This document shows, one piece after another, positions 24,876 to 33,333 of a DNA stretch of 53,315 nt. The DNA comes from Algoriphagus faecimaris (GTDB taxonomy: Bacteria; Bacteroidota; Bacteroidia; Cytophagales; Cyclobacteriaceae). The DNA lies in assembly GCF_900101705.1 (NCBI RefSeq), contig NZ_FNAC01000035.1, positions 1 through 53,315 of the forward strand. The letters are read 5' to 3'. A program made the position numbers and the translations under genes. Every line of letters begins with the position of its first letter. Position 1 is the first letter of the stretch. The notes below the pieces were generated by a model. That model was not told where the DNA came from, did no database searches, and saw nothing but the letters and a program-made list of their open reading frames with translations.

Positions 24876-25568
24876 ATGCTAGACGATAAGTTTGCTTATC
24901 TATCACTCGCTTTACTTTACATGCTTGCCTGGCTAGGAGTGTATAGGTATACGCCCTGGAAATCCGGTATGGTAAAGGTCGGGTTTATCGGAGGAATTAT
25001 GGGAGTAATCGCTGAGGTATGGTACTTCAGGGACTACTGGCGGCCTCCCACTTTATTTTCAGAAGGAGGTGTGGTAGGGATAGAAGATTTTATTATAGGT
25101 TTTGCGCTTTTTGGAGTTTCAGGCTATATCCACTCGGCCTACACTAAAAAAAAGATCGACTATGAAAAAGAAGCACCTGCTCGAAATCTTCATTTCTTTA
25201 TCCTGTTTTTGTTGGGAAGTGGCAGCTTGACTTTGTTTAGTATAGGATTGGGTTTTCATTCCGGTTATGTCACTTTCATTACCTTTTTTCTCCTTTCAGT
25301 CTATATTTGGATTCAAAGGCCCGATCTGATCAGTATTTCTATTCAGTCCGCATTTTTGACTTTGGGGATTTCCTTCCTGATTTATTACATCAATTTTAAT
25401 TTGCTCTTTCCGCATTTTTGGGATGAATATGGAATGCTCGAAAGGCCTCTTTTGGGCTACAGGATTTTGAATATCCCTCTTTCGGAGATGCTATGGCATT
25501 TTACTTGGGCGATGCTTTGTAGTATGTTTCGCGGTTACAGAAATGGGGTGTATTATAAAGAAGTATGA
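24876..25568 (+). CDS. Polytopic membrane protein, possibly lycopene-cyclase-domain-like
   Basis: These 230 residues contain about six hydrophobic segments. The protein seems to be built of two related halves: each has an acidic residue just before a helix, GVVGIEDFIIGFALFG near 65-80 and LNIPLSEMLWHFTWAM near 200-215. That arrangement, with the P-L-S-E-M motif, recalls the P-[IL]-E-E-x-x-F-F repeats of heterodimeric lycopene cyclase (CrtYc/CrtYd) domains. I infer a distant relation only. No carotenoid gene is adjacent. It lies alone, 81 bases upstream of dnaB. Confidence 0.75.
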   Translation: MLDDKFAYLSLALLYMLAWLGVYRYTPWKSGMVKVGFIGGIMGVIAEVWYFRDYWRPPTLFSEGGVVGIEDFIIGFALFGVSGYIHSAYTKKKIDYEKEAPARNLHFFILFLLGSGSLTLFSIGLGFHSGYVTFITFFLLSVYIWIQRPDLISISIQSAFLTLGISFLIYYINFNLLFPHFWDEYGMLERPLLGYRILNIPLSEMLWHFTWAMLCSMFRGYRNGVYYKEV

Positions 25569-25649
25569 GCCTGAGATGGATTGATTTTTGTTGATAAGTT
25601 CTTGAAAAATTGTTTAAAACTCTTGACTTAAAGCCAATACATTTGCTAA

Positions 25650-27227
25650 ATGACTGATAAGCCGACCAACCCACGCATCACCCGTAAAAAACCCACTTTT
25701 GATAATCCTAATCAGCTCGGGAAACTCCCTCCTCAAGCCATTGATTTAGAAGAAGCTGTGTTGGGAGCTTTGATGCTGGAAAAAGACGCGTTGACCAATG
25801 TCATCGATATTCTTAAGGTAGAATCGTTTTATAAGGATGCTCATCAGGCCATATTCCAAGCGATCTTGGACCTATTTACAGATTCTCAACCCATAGATCT
25901 GCTGACGGTCACAGCACAGCTCCGTAAAAATGGAGCTTTGGAAGTGGCAGGTGGCGCTTATTACATCACAGAGTTGACTTCCAAAGTCTCCTCAGCAGCC
26001 AATATTGAGTACCATGCCCGAATTATCACGGAACAGTCTATCAAGCGGGAGATGATTAAAATCGCCTCCGAAATCCAAAGGGATGCATTTGAAGAGACTA
26101 CTGATGTCTTTGAGCTTTTGGATAAAATGGAGCAATCTCTTTTCGAGATTTCTGAGAAAAATATTCGAAAGAACTACTCTGACATGAAGTCTATCATGCG
26201 AGAGGCGATTGCGGAGATGGAAGCAAAGAAAGATCAGAAAGATGGACTTACCGGTGTTCCTTCAGGATTTACGGCTTTGGATAGAGTGACTTCGGGTTGG
26301 CAAAAGTCTGATTTGGTCATTATCGCCGCTAGACCTGCGATGGGAAAGACTGCATTTGTTCTGACAGTGTTGAGAAATGCCGCGGTGGATCATAATAAGC
26401 CAGTTGCTATTTTCTCATTGGAGATGTCCTCCGTGCAGTTGGTCAATCGTCTGATTGCGTCAGAGGCAGAGTTAGATTCAGAAAAAATCAAAAAAGGATC
26501 TCTTGCCGAGCATGAATGGGCACAGCTTGTTCACAAAACGGCTAAATTGTCCAAAGCACCGCTTTTTGTTGACGATACTCCGGCACTATCTATTCTCGAG
26601 CTGAGAGCAAAGTGTAGAAAACTTAAAGCGCAGCACGATATTCAAATGGTAGTGGTTGATTACCTTCAGTTGATGTCCGGTGACTCTGGCAAGGGAGGTT
26701 CAGGAAACCGTGAACAGGAAATTGCCAGTATTTCCAGAGCACTTAAAAAAATCGCCAAAGAATTGAGTATTCCTGTGATCGCACTTTCTCAGCTTTCCAG
26801 AGCAGTAGAAACCCGTGGTGGAGATAAAAGACCACAGCTTTCTGATCTTAGGGAATCAGGCTCTATCGAGCAGGATGCCGATATGGTTATGTTCCTTTAC
26901 CGTCCTGAATATTATGGTATTACCGAGGATGAAGACCATAATTCAACCCAAGGACTGGGAGAGGTGATTATCGCAAAGCACAGGAATGGATCACTAGAAA
27001 ATGTGAAGCTGAGGTTTATCGGTAAATATACCAAGTTTACAGATTTGGATAATTTCTCCAATTATTCAAATGATGCCAAGCAGGAAGTAGGTTATACCAC
27101 TAAGTTTGCTTCTCAATCCAGTGGAACGTCCTCTTTTGACCAGCCCAATACCATAAAAATGTCTAGTCGTGCCAATGATGACATGGATGATTTGATGAAT
27201 ACGAATACCAACCCAACAGATTTTTAA
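25650..27227 (+). CDS. dnaB: Replicative DNA helicase DnaB
   Basis: DnaB is the hexameric helicase that unwinds DNA ahead of the replisome. The 525-residue protein has the N-terminal DnaB domain (PPQAIDLEEAVLGALMLE) and the RecA-like C-terminal domain with Walker A ARPAMGKTAF, the ALSQLSRAVETR loop and the SDLRESGSIEQDADMVMFLYRP block. No intein interrupts it. An exact TAnnTTTG box (25638-25645) sits four bases before the ATG, which would make a nearly leaderless transcript if used. The C-terminal 50 residues are low-complexity (ANDDMDDLMNTNTNP), which is common in the group. Confidence 0.96.
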   Translation: MTDKPTNPRITRKKPTFDNPNQLGKLPPQAIDLEEAVLGALMLEKDALTNVIDILKVESFYKDAHQAIFQAILDLFTDSQPIDLLTVTAQLRKNGALEVAGGAYYITELTSKVSSAANIEYHARIITEQSIKREMIKIASEIQRDAFEETTDVFELLDKMEQSLFEISEKNIRKNYSDMKSIMREAIAEMEAKKDQKDGLTGVPSGFTALDRVTSGWQKSDLVIIAARPAMGKTAFVLTVLRNAAVDHNKPVAIFSLEMSSVQLVNRLIASEAELDSEKIKKGSLAEHEWAQLVHKTAKLSKAPLFVDDTPALSILELRAKCRKLKAQHDIQMVVVDYLQLMSGDSGKGGSGNREQEIASISRALKKIAKELSIPVIALSQLSRAVETRGGDKRPQLSDLRESGSIEQDADMVMFLYRPEYYGITEDEDHNSTQGLGEVIIAKHRNGSLENVKLRFIGKYTKFTDLDNFSNYSNDAKQEVGYTTKFASQSSGTSSFDQPNTIKMSSRANDDMDDLMNTNTNPTDF

Positions 27228-27231
27228 AACC

Positions 27232-28230
27232 ATGCTTGGAATTACCCTGAATAGAAAGTTATCAAGTCAACTTGAGGAATTGAAATTTGAGCCTTTTTCA
27301 GTGGGTGAAAATCAAGTGAAGATTAAAATAAAGGCAGCGGCATTGAATCATCGTGATGAATGGTGTCGACAAGGACTCTATCCCAACCTGAAAGATGGTG
27401 TGATATTGGGTTCTGATGGTTCGGGGACCATTTCTGAACTTGGTTCAAATGTAACTTCTCTTCAAGTAAACCAAGAGGTAATAGTAAATCCAGCCATGAA
27501 CTGGGGGCAAAACCAAAAAGTTCAAGGAAAGGATTTTCAAATCCTTGGTATGCCTAGTCATGGGACATTGGCAGAAGAGATCGTTGTAGATGCAGACCGC
27601 GTTCATACTAAACCGACGCATCTAAGTTGGGAGGAAGCCGCAGCATTGCCTCTTGCAGGGCTGACAGCTTATAGAGCCTTGGTCTACCAAGGTCAAATTC
27701 AAACCCGAGAGAAAGTATTGGTCACAGGGTTTGGTGGTGGGGTTGCCCAGTTTGCGACTCAATTTGCCCTAGCACTAGGAGGAGAGGTTTACGTCAGCAG
27801 TAGTTCTCCAGAAAAAATAAATAAGGCCTTAGCTTTGGGAGTTAAAGATGGTTTTAATTATAAAAATCAAAATTGGACATCAGAGGCTCTAGAAAAGACA
27901 GCGGGCTTTGATTTGATCGTAGACGGTGCTGTCGGTGATACTTTGAATGATTTAATCAAAGTAGCTTCTCCGGGAGGAAGAATTGTTTTTTATGGTGCTA
28001 CGCTAGGTAATCCTGGAAAAATAGAAGCCCGGAAGATTTTTTGGAATCAACTCAAACTCATGGGAAGCACTATGGGCTCTGATCGAGATTTCAAGGACAT
28101 GCTTGATTTGGTGACCCAAAAACAAATCAAACCCATTGTAGATCAAGTGTTTTCTTTCAGTCATGCTGCAAAGGCTTTTGATCGAATGAAAGCTGGAGAT
28201 CAAATGGGTAAAATTGTATTGATACCTTAG
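27232..28230 (+). CDS. Medium-chain dehydrogenase/reductase (zinc-binding or quinone-oxidoreductase type)
   Basis: The 332-residue MDR-superfamily enzyme uses NAD(P)H. The N-terminal GroES-like part has NHRDEWCRQGLYPNLKDG, then LGSDGSGTISELGSNV. The catalytic-zinc cysteine of classical alcohol dehydrogenases is not clearly present, which favours the quinone oxidoreductase/YogA-like branch. The Rossmann part shows LVTGFGGGVAQFATQFALALG. It follows dnaB by four bases, probably in the same transcript. Its TAG overlaps the convergent stop codon. Confidence 0.9.
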   Translation: MLGITLNRKLSSQLEELKFEPFSVGENQVKIKIKAAALNHRDEWCRQGLYPNLKDGVILGSDGSGTISELGSNVTSLQVNQEVIVNPAMNWGQNQKVQGKDFQILGMPSHGTLAEEIVVDADRVHTKPTHLSWEEAAALPLAGLTAYRALVYQGQIQTREKVLVTGFGGGVAQFATQFALALGGEVYVSSSSPEKINKALALGVKDGFNYKNQNWTSEALEKTAGFDLIVDGAVGDTLNDLIKVASPGGRIVFYGATLGNPGKIEARKIFWNQLKLMGSTMGSDRDFKDMLDLVTQKQIKPIVDQVFSFSHAAKAFDRMKAGDQMGKIVLIP

Positions 28231-28715
28231 ATTTCTTGATAAGTCTCCTCAAATTCCTTTTTGGCTATTCGGTAGATTTCATCTTTTTCTGGAGGAAGTA
28301 CTAAATAATCAAATGCTTTAGCAATGATAAGTTCGTCCCAAGGTGCCATAAAGTCTAAAATATCAGTTTGCCCAAAATGGGTAAGGTCACCTGATGAAAG
28401 CTGAACAGCCCAGATAAAATCTTTTGGTGCGTAGACAGCCCAGCCTTCGGAGAGCGCCTGCTTAATCTCATACTTACGTTCAAACATTTTTTTTCTGACA
28501 AGATACTTTTCGCCTGTACTCGTTTGGTTTTCAACCAAATAATCTCCCTCTTCTGAGACATTTTTTGATTCGATTCCATCTGAGGTTTTGGTGACTATCT
28601 CCAAACCGGCTTGGGTACTTTTGGCTTTGATCAATGTCTTTTTCTTAAATTTCTTTCCCTCACGCTCCACCTTGGGAAGGAAATAATCAAGCATGTTTTT
28701 TTGACTGATTTTCAT
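28227..28715 (-). CDS. Conserved hypothetical, PGDYG-domain-like
   Basis: This 162-residue soluble protein has a central region reading EEGDYLVENQTSTGEKYLV followed by KMFERKYE. It resembles the PGDYG domain, in which a G-D-Y-L-V strand pair precedes F-x-x-R-Y. The C-terminal part has WAVYAPKDFIWAVQL and an acidic helix. The biochemical role is unknown. The stop overlaps the convergent MDR gene stop by four bases. Confidence 0.75.
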   Translation of the reverse strand: MKISQKNMLDYFLPKVEREGKKFKKKTLIKAKSTQAGLEIVTKTSDGIESKNVSEEGDYLVENQTSTGEKYLVRKKMFERKYEIKQALSEGWAVYAPKDFIWAVQLSSGDLTHFGQTDILDFMAPWDELIIAKAFDYLVLPPEKDEIYRIAKKEFEETYQEI

Positions 28716-29126
28716 GGCTATATTATTTTAATTGACAACCTCGACAGTTGAATTTAGGAGAAGCCCTGTTGAGTAAAAACCCCTAGGATCAATCTTTCTT
28801 CAAGAATCTCAAAAATTTGATTATCCGTAATTCAGCTGCTTTCTGGAACTAGAATTTTTCTATACATCCAGGAAATTTGGTGTATTTGAAAATACGAATA
28901 TCTAAGTACTTTTCCTTTTGATTTAATTCAAAAAAGTAACAATAACCTAAGGAAATCATTGATTTTCTTTCATTTGACTTTCAGATTATCCTTATACACT
29001 GGCAAAAATCAACATTTATTTGCCTCTCATATCGAAAGGCTCAACTTTACCTAAGAATGTATAGACAGCGAAACCCTTACCTAGAAAAAATGGATGTATC
29101 CATGTCGTCCCAGAGAAAAGAAAATC
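28716..29126. other. 411-base intergenic region
   Basis: The region lies between the start of the PGDYG-like gene and the end of the small TPR gene, both leftward. No protein with recognisable features, RNA gene, or exact promoter match was found. It is AT-rich with scattered short direct repeats only. A small RNA cannot be excluded by eye. Confidence 0.5.
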
Positions 29127-29462
29127 TCAATCCTCTAGGTCATTTTCAAAAAGAAAGTTTTGATAACTGTTTTGAAGCTCTCGGAGGGCTTTGGTTTCAG
29201 AAGATTGCTGTGCCAGCTTAATTCCCTCTTTAAAAAAGAGTTGCGCTTGATCCCATTCCTCTATTTCCGAAAAGAACTGAGCTGCGGTGTAGTATTGGGG
29301 CAGGTATTTTGGGAATTTTTGATGAATATCAAGAAAGAGGGTTTTGGCCTGAATCGGATCTGATTTTTCATATTCAAGCGCTAGGGCGTACCAATTGAAA
29401 GGATTTTCAGGTTCATCCTTAATAAATTCTTTTAAGAGTTTTATTCGGGGTAAATTGGGCAT
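29127..29462 (-). CDS. Small tetratricopeptide-repeat protein
   Basis: The 111-residue protein consists of about three TPR-like helical hairpins, for example NPFNWYALALEYEKSDPIQA, YLPQYYTAAQFFSEIEEWDQ and AQLFFKEGIKLA. It has no signal peptide or catalytic domain, so it is probably a cytoplasmic scaffold. It is divergent from etfB across 74 bases. Confidence 0.85.
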   Translation of the reverse strand: MPNLPRIKLLKEFIKDEPENPFNWYALALEYEKSDPIQAKTLFLDIHQKFPKYLPQYYTAAQFFSEIEEWDQAQLFFKEGIKLAQQSSETKALRELQNSYQNFLFENDLED

Positions 29463-29536
29463 AAATAGTTTTTTTAATTACCTTCTGACTGTTAATTTCA
29501 CGCGAAATAAATCTTAAATAATCTAATCCTAAACCA

Positions 29537-30274
29537 ATGAAGATTCTTGTTTGTATCACACACGTACCAGATACGACTTCCAAGATTCAATTTACTGCCG
29601 ATAATACAAAATTTGATACCACTGGAGTTCAATTTATCATCGGGCCCTATGACGATTATGCATTGGCGCGAGCGGTTGAACTGAGAGATCAAACCGGTGG
29701 GAAGTTGACAGTCTTGAATGTAGGTGAAGCCGAAACAGAGCCCACACTTCGTAAAGCTTTGGCTATCGGTGCCGACGAAGCCATTCGGGTCAATGCATCT
29801 CCCAAAGATTCCTATTTTGTATCTCAACAGATTGCCCACTATGCTAAGGAAGGTAATTATGACCTGATTTTGATGGGTAGAGAATCAATTGATTTTAATG
29901 GTGGAATGGTGCACGGCATGGTCGGCGAAATCCTAGATATGCCTTCTTTTTCACCGGTGATGAAGTTAGACTTGGAGGGTTCTACCGTCAAAATGTCAAG
30001 AGAGATTGAAGGAGGTAAGGAGATCTTAGAAGCTCAACTTCCACTAATTGCAGGTTGTCAGGAGCCTATTGCCGAATGGAAAATCCCAAACATGAGAGGG
30101 ATCATGTCAGCTAGGACCAAACCACTTAATGTCGTAGATGCTGTAGATACCGAAACTCAAGCTGAAGCCAGCAAGTACGAGCTTCCACCTGCTAAAGGTG
30201 CAGTAAAGCTTATCGACAAAGATCAAGTTTCAGATTTGGTCAAATTGCTAAAAAATGAAGCTAAAGTGCTTTAA
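29537..30274 (+). CDS. etfB: Electron transfer flavoprotein beta subunit
   Basis: EtfB pairs with EtfA to carry electrons from acyl-CoA dehydrogenases to the quinone pool. The 245 residues begin MKILVCITHVPDTTSKIQFT, then EQ-free AMP-binding segments such as GPYDDYALARAVELRD, and LILMGRESIDFNGGMVHGMVGE, the family signature. The etfA gene follows after 35 bases. It is cytoplasmic and linked to beta-oxidation. Confidence 0.95.
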   Translation: MKILVCITHVPDTTSKIQFTADNTKFDTTGVQFIIGPYDDYALARAVELRDQTGGKLTVLNVGEAETEPTLRKALAIGADEAIRVNASPKDSYFVSQQIAHYAKEGNYDLILMGRESIDFNGGMVHGMVGEILDMPSFSPVMKLDLEGSTVKMSREIEGGKEILEAQLPLIAGCQEPIAEWKIPNMRGIMSARTKPLNVVDAVDTETQAEASKYELPPAKGAVKLIDKDQVSDLVKLLKNEAKVL

Positions 30275-30309
30275 GTTAAGTTATTTAAAATAATAAAAAT
30301 CAGATTGAT

Positions 30310-31278
30310 ATGTCTATATTAGTATATATTGAGCATGCAGAAGGAAAAGTAAAGAAGACCAGCTTAGAGGCGGTTTCTTTTGCACATGCACTTGCTGCTC
30401 AGACAGGAGAAGGAGATGTAACAGCAGTAGCATTGGGAAGTATTGAAGCAGGAGAATTAGCAGCTGTAGGAAGTGCAGGAGCGGCTAAAGTATTGCATGC
30501 TTCTGATGAAAGACTAAGCGACGGTGTGATTCAGGCTCATGCCTCGGCAGTTGCCCAAGCTTTCGAAATATTAAACGCAAGCACTTTAGTTTTAGCTAAA
30601 TCCTCTCTTGGGGATGCTGTAGCGGCTCGTCTGGCGATCAAATTGAAGGCTGGTCTTGTCTCCAATGTGGTGGAGCTACCGGACACAGGTGCTGGCTATG
30701 CGGTGAAGCGAAGTATTTATACCGGAAAAGCTTTTGCAGTGACTTCTTTGACTACCGAGAAGAAAATATTGGCCGTTAAGAAAAATGCCATTGACTTAAA
30801 AACAGATGGGGGCGATGCAGTAGTGGAGACACTGGATGTGTCTGTTGCCGATTCTGATTTTGCTTCAAAAATAATCAGCACCGAACGAGCTACAGGAGAT
30901 ATTCTACTTCCTGAAGCTGATATTGTGGTCTCTGGTGGTAGAGGAATGAAAGGGCCGGAAAACTGGGGAATGATAGAAGACCTGGCAAAAACACTAGGGG
31001 CTGCGACAGGCTGCTCCAAGCCTGTTTCTGATATCGGATGGAGACCTCATCATGAGCACGTAGGGCAGACAGGTGTAAAAGTCGCGCCATCTTTGTACGT
31101 TGCAATAGGAATTTCAGGCGCTATTCAACATCTTGCAGGTGTAAACTCCTCAAAGTGTATTGTTGTCATCAACAAAGACCCTGAGGCGCCATTTTTCAAG
31201 GCAGCCGATTATGGCATAGTAGGTGATGCATTTGAGGTAGTTCCGAAACTGAATGAAGCACTAAAAGCTGAACTATAA
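30310..31278 (+). CDS. etfA: Electron transfer flavoprotein alpha subunit
   Basis: This 322-residue FAD-binding partner of EtfB has an N-terminal nucleotide-binding-like domain (SILVYIEHAEGKVKKTSLEA). The C-terminal FAD domain holds VSGGRGMKGPENWGMIEDLA, the SKPVSDIGWRPHHEHVGQTG loop, and YVAIGISGAIQHLAGV, the ETF alpha signature. It is co-transcribed with etfB and followed after six bases by a bifunctional nuclease gene. Confidence 0.95.
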   Translation: MSILVYIEHAEGKVKKTSLEAVSFAHALAAQTGEGDVTAVALGSIEAGELAAVGSAGAAKVLHASDERLSDGVIQAHASAVAQAFEILNASTLVLAKSSLGDAVAARLAIKLKAGLVSNVVELPDTGAGYAVKRSIYTGKAFAVTSLTTEKKILAVKKNAIDLKTDGGDAVVETLDVSVADSDFASKIISTERATGDILLPEADIVVSGGRGMKGPENWGMIEDLAKTLGAATGCSKPVSDIGWRPHHEHVGQTGVKVAPSLYVAIGISGAIQHLAGVNSSKCIVVINKDPEAPFFKAADYGIVGDAFEVVPKLNEALKAEL

Positions 31279-31284
31279 AATTTT

Positions 31285-31881
31285 GTGGAAAAACTCATAG
31301 AACTTGAGATTTTAGGTCTTTCATCCAATCATTCTCAATCCGGGTCATTTACCTTGGTATTGGGAGAGGTAGGAGGTATCAGAAGGTTGCCTATTGTAAT
31401 CGGGATGTTTGAAGCTCAGGCGATTGCCCTAGAGATCGAAAAAATCGTTCCCAATAGGCCTATGACTCATGATTTATTTAAATCCTTCGCTACAGGTTTT
31501 AATTATGACTTGGAGCGTATAGTCATTACTGATATGAAGGAAGGTGTATTTTATGCTAAAATCCAGTGCAAAAGTGAGCGTCTTGAGACTGAAATAGATG
31601 CGAGGCCATCAGATGCGATAGCCATAGCGATTCGTTTTGGCTGTCCTATCTTTTGCAGTGACAAGGCTATGGCTGAAGGAGCAGTGGAACACTTCGAAGT
31701 GGAAGGGGAAGAGACCAAACAAACTCAGTCTGCGCCTGCACAAAAGTTCTCCGCAAAAAAAGAACCCTCATTGAAGGATTTTAGCTTAGATAAGCTCAAT
31801 CAAATGCTCGACAAAGCGATATCCAATGAGGATTATGAAAAAGCTGCCCGCATTAGGGATGAAATAAATAAGAGAAACTAA
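31285..31881 (+). CDS. Bifunctional nuclease family protein with C-terminal UVR motif
   Basis: The 198-residue protein starts with GTG at 31285, six bases after etfA. Residues 1-130 form the bifunctional nuclease domain (DUF151): LPIVIGMFEAQAIALEIEKI, RPMTHDLFKSF, and EIDARPSDAIAIAIRFGCPIF. The C-terminal 35 residues (LNQMLDKAISNEDYEKAARI) form a UvrB/UvrC-type UVR helix hairpin, giving a fusion common in Bacteroidetes. The family shows DNase/RNase activity in plants and related bacterial proteins, but the role here is unknown. It shares the etf transcript and is followed by a terminator. Confidence 0.9.
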   Translation: MEKLIELEILGLSSNHSQSGSFTLVLGEVGGIRRLPIVIGMFEAQAIALEIEKIVPNRPMTHDLFKSFATGFNYDLERIVITDMKEGVFYAKIQCKSERLETEIDARPSDAIAIAIRFGCPIFCSDKAMAEGAVEHFEVEGEETKQTQSAPAQKFSAKKEPSLKDFSLDKLNQMLDKAISNEDYEKAARIRDEINKRN

Positions 31882-31889
31882 TTGATTCT

Positions 31890-31917
31890 AAAAGTCCTGA
31901 GAAATCAGGACTTTTTT
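31890..31917 (+). terminator. Rho-independent terminator of the etfBA-nuclease operon
   Basis: An 11-bp perfect stem (31890-31900 with 31905-31915) closes a 4-base GAAA loop and is followed by a T-rich tail. Confidence 0.85.
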
Positions 31918-31967
31918 CTTGTGTAGGACTTGCCTATTTTTAGCGCTTGATTTGAATAAAAAATTGC

Positions 31968-33251
31968 ATGGATTATATAAGAGGAGTCTTCGGACTAGTA
32001 GTCATAGTTCTGGTGGCTTTTATTTTTTCTAACAATAAACGTCATATTGACTGGAGATTAGTGGGGATTGGCATTACCCTTCAACTGGTTTTTGGATTTC
32101 TCATCACCAAAGTTCCAATTGTAGCTAGTGGATTTGCCTTCATGAGTGAAGGGTTTGTAAAGTTTTTAAGTTTTAGTGAAGATGGAGCTCGATTTATATT
32201 TGGCGATCTAGCAGGGGATAGTTTTGGGTTTATTTTTGCCTTTAAAGTATTGCCTACCATTATCTTTTTCTCCACAGTTTCTGCGGGCTTATATTATTTA
32301 GGAGTTCTCCAGAAGATAGTATTTGGCATTGCTTGGGTTATGGCGAGGACGATGAGGCTTTCTGGTCCAGAAAGTCTTTCAGCAGCCGGAAATATATTCT
32401 TGGGTCAGACAGAAGCTCCTTTGCTGGTCAGACCATTCATTCCGCAGATGAGTAAGTCTGAGCTGATGTGCTTGATGACAGGTGGAATGGCAACTATAGC
32501 TGGTGGAGTTTTGGCTGGATATGTGGCTTTTTTGGGTGGTGATAGTCTAGAGGAGCAAAGTCGCTTTGCTGCCTATCTTCTGGGAGCGAGTATTATGAAT
32601 GCTCCTGCTGCGATCGTTCTTTCCAAGATTTTCATTCCCGAGGTAGAAAAAGAACGTGTTCAGGAAAAGCTTGAAGTCAATGAAGAGGCAATGGGAGTCA
32701 ATCTCATCGATGCGATGTCTATAGGTGCTTCTGAAGGATTAAAATTAGCATTGAACGTAGGTGCGATGCTTTTGGCATTTATCGCAGTGATTGCAGCTGT
32801 CAATTATATTTTGTCAGGGATAATCGGTGAGGCCACTGGCTTAAATGCATTTGTTGTCAATTCTACTAATGGCCAATTTGCCGGATTTTCTTTAGAATAT
32901 ATTTTTGGACAAATCTTTAGGATGTTTGCCTGGGTGATCGGAGTCGAATGGGCTGATACCTTGCAAATTGGTAGCTTGCTTGGCCAAAAAACGGTCATCA
33001 ATGAATTTGTAGCCTATTTGAGCCTTTCGGAAATGAAGGAAGCTGGTACGCTCTCAAGCAAGTCTATTGTGATCGCCACTTATGCACTTTGTGGTTTTTC
33101 TAATTTTAGTTCTATCGCCATTCAGCTTGGAGGCATTTCTATCATCGCTCCAAACCAGCAAGGAAACTTAAGTCGACTAGGATTAAAATCATTAGCAGCG
33201 GCTTCATTGGCCTGTTTAATGACTGCAACTATTGCTGGTATGCTTTTCTAA
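31968..33251 (+). CDS. Concentrative nucleoside transporter (CNT/NupC family)
   Basis: The 427-residue polytopic inner-membrane protein takes up nucleosides with H+ or Na+. It shows the CNT features VLPTIIFFSTVSAGLYYLG, the GQTEAPLLVRPFI substrate-binding motif, the MTGGMATIAGGVLAGYVAF gate, and CGFSNFSSIAIQLGG near the end. These are the conserved G-Q-T-E and N-F-S/S-I sites that contact the nucleoside. It follows the etf/nuclease operon after a terminator and may be transcribed alone. Confidence 0.94.
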   Translation: MDYIRGVFGLVVIVLVAFIFSNNKRHIDWRLVGIGITLQLVFGFLITKVPIVASGFAFMSEGFVKFLSFSEDGARFIFGDLAGDSFGFIFAFKVLPTIIFFSTVSAGLYYLGVLQKIVFGIAWVMARTMRLSGPESLSAAGNIFLGQTEAPLLVRPFIPQMSKSELMCLMTGGMATIAGGVLAGYVAFLGGDSLEEQSRFAAYLLGASIMNAPAAIVLSKIFIPEVEKERVQEKLEVNEEAMGVNLIDAMSIGASEGLKLALNVGAMLLAFIAVIAAVNYILSGIIGEATGLNAFVVNSTNGQFAGFSLEYIFGQIFRMFAWVIGVEWADTLQIGSLLGQKTVINEFVAYLSLSEMKEAGTLSSKSIVIATYALCGFSNFSSIAIQLGGISIIAPNQQGNLSRLGLKSLAAASLACLMTATIAGMLF

Positions 33252-33281
33252 GAAGAAACCGACCACAAAAATTCGAAAACT

Positions 33282-33318
33282 AAAAAGCCTGATTTCAATT
33301 AAGAAATCAGGCTTTTTT
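33282..33318. terminator. Strong bidirectional terminator
   Basis: A 15-bp perfect stem (33282-33296 with 33303-33317) with a 6-base loop is flanked by A and T runs. It serves the CNT gene (+) and the M28 peptidase gene (-). Confidence 0.88.
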
Positions 33319-33333
33319 AATAGACCGCAACTA

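Noticed and set aside
25638..25645. TAnnTTTG box before dnaB as a firm promoter
   Set aside because: The box is exact but only four bases from the ATG, and no TTG stands at the right distance, so it was not listed as a feature.
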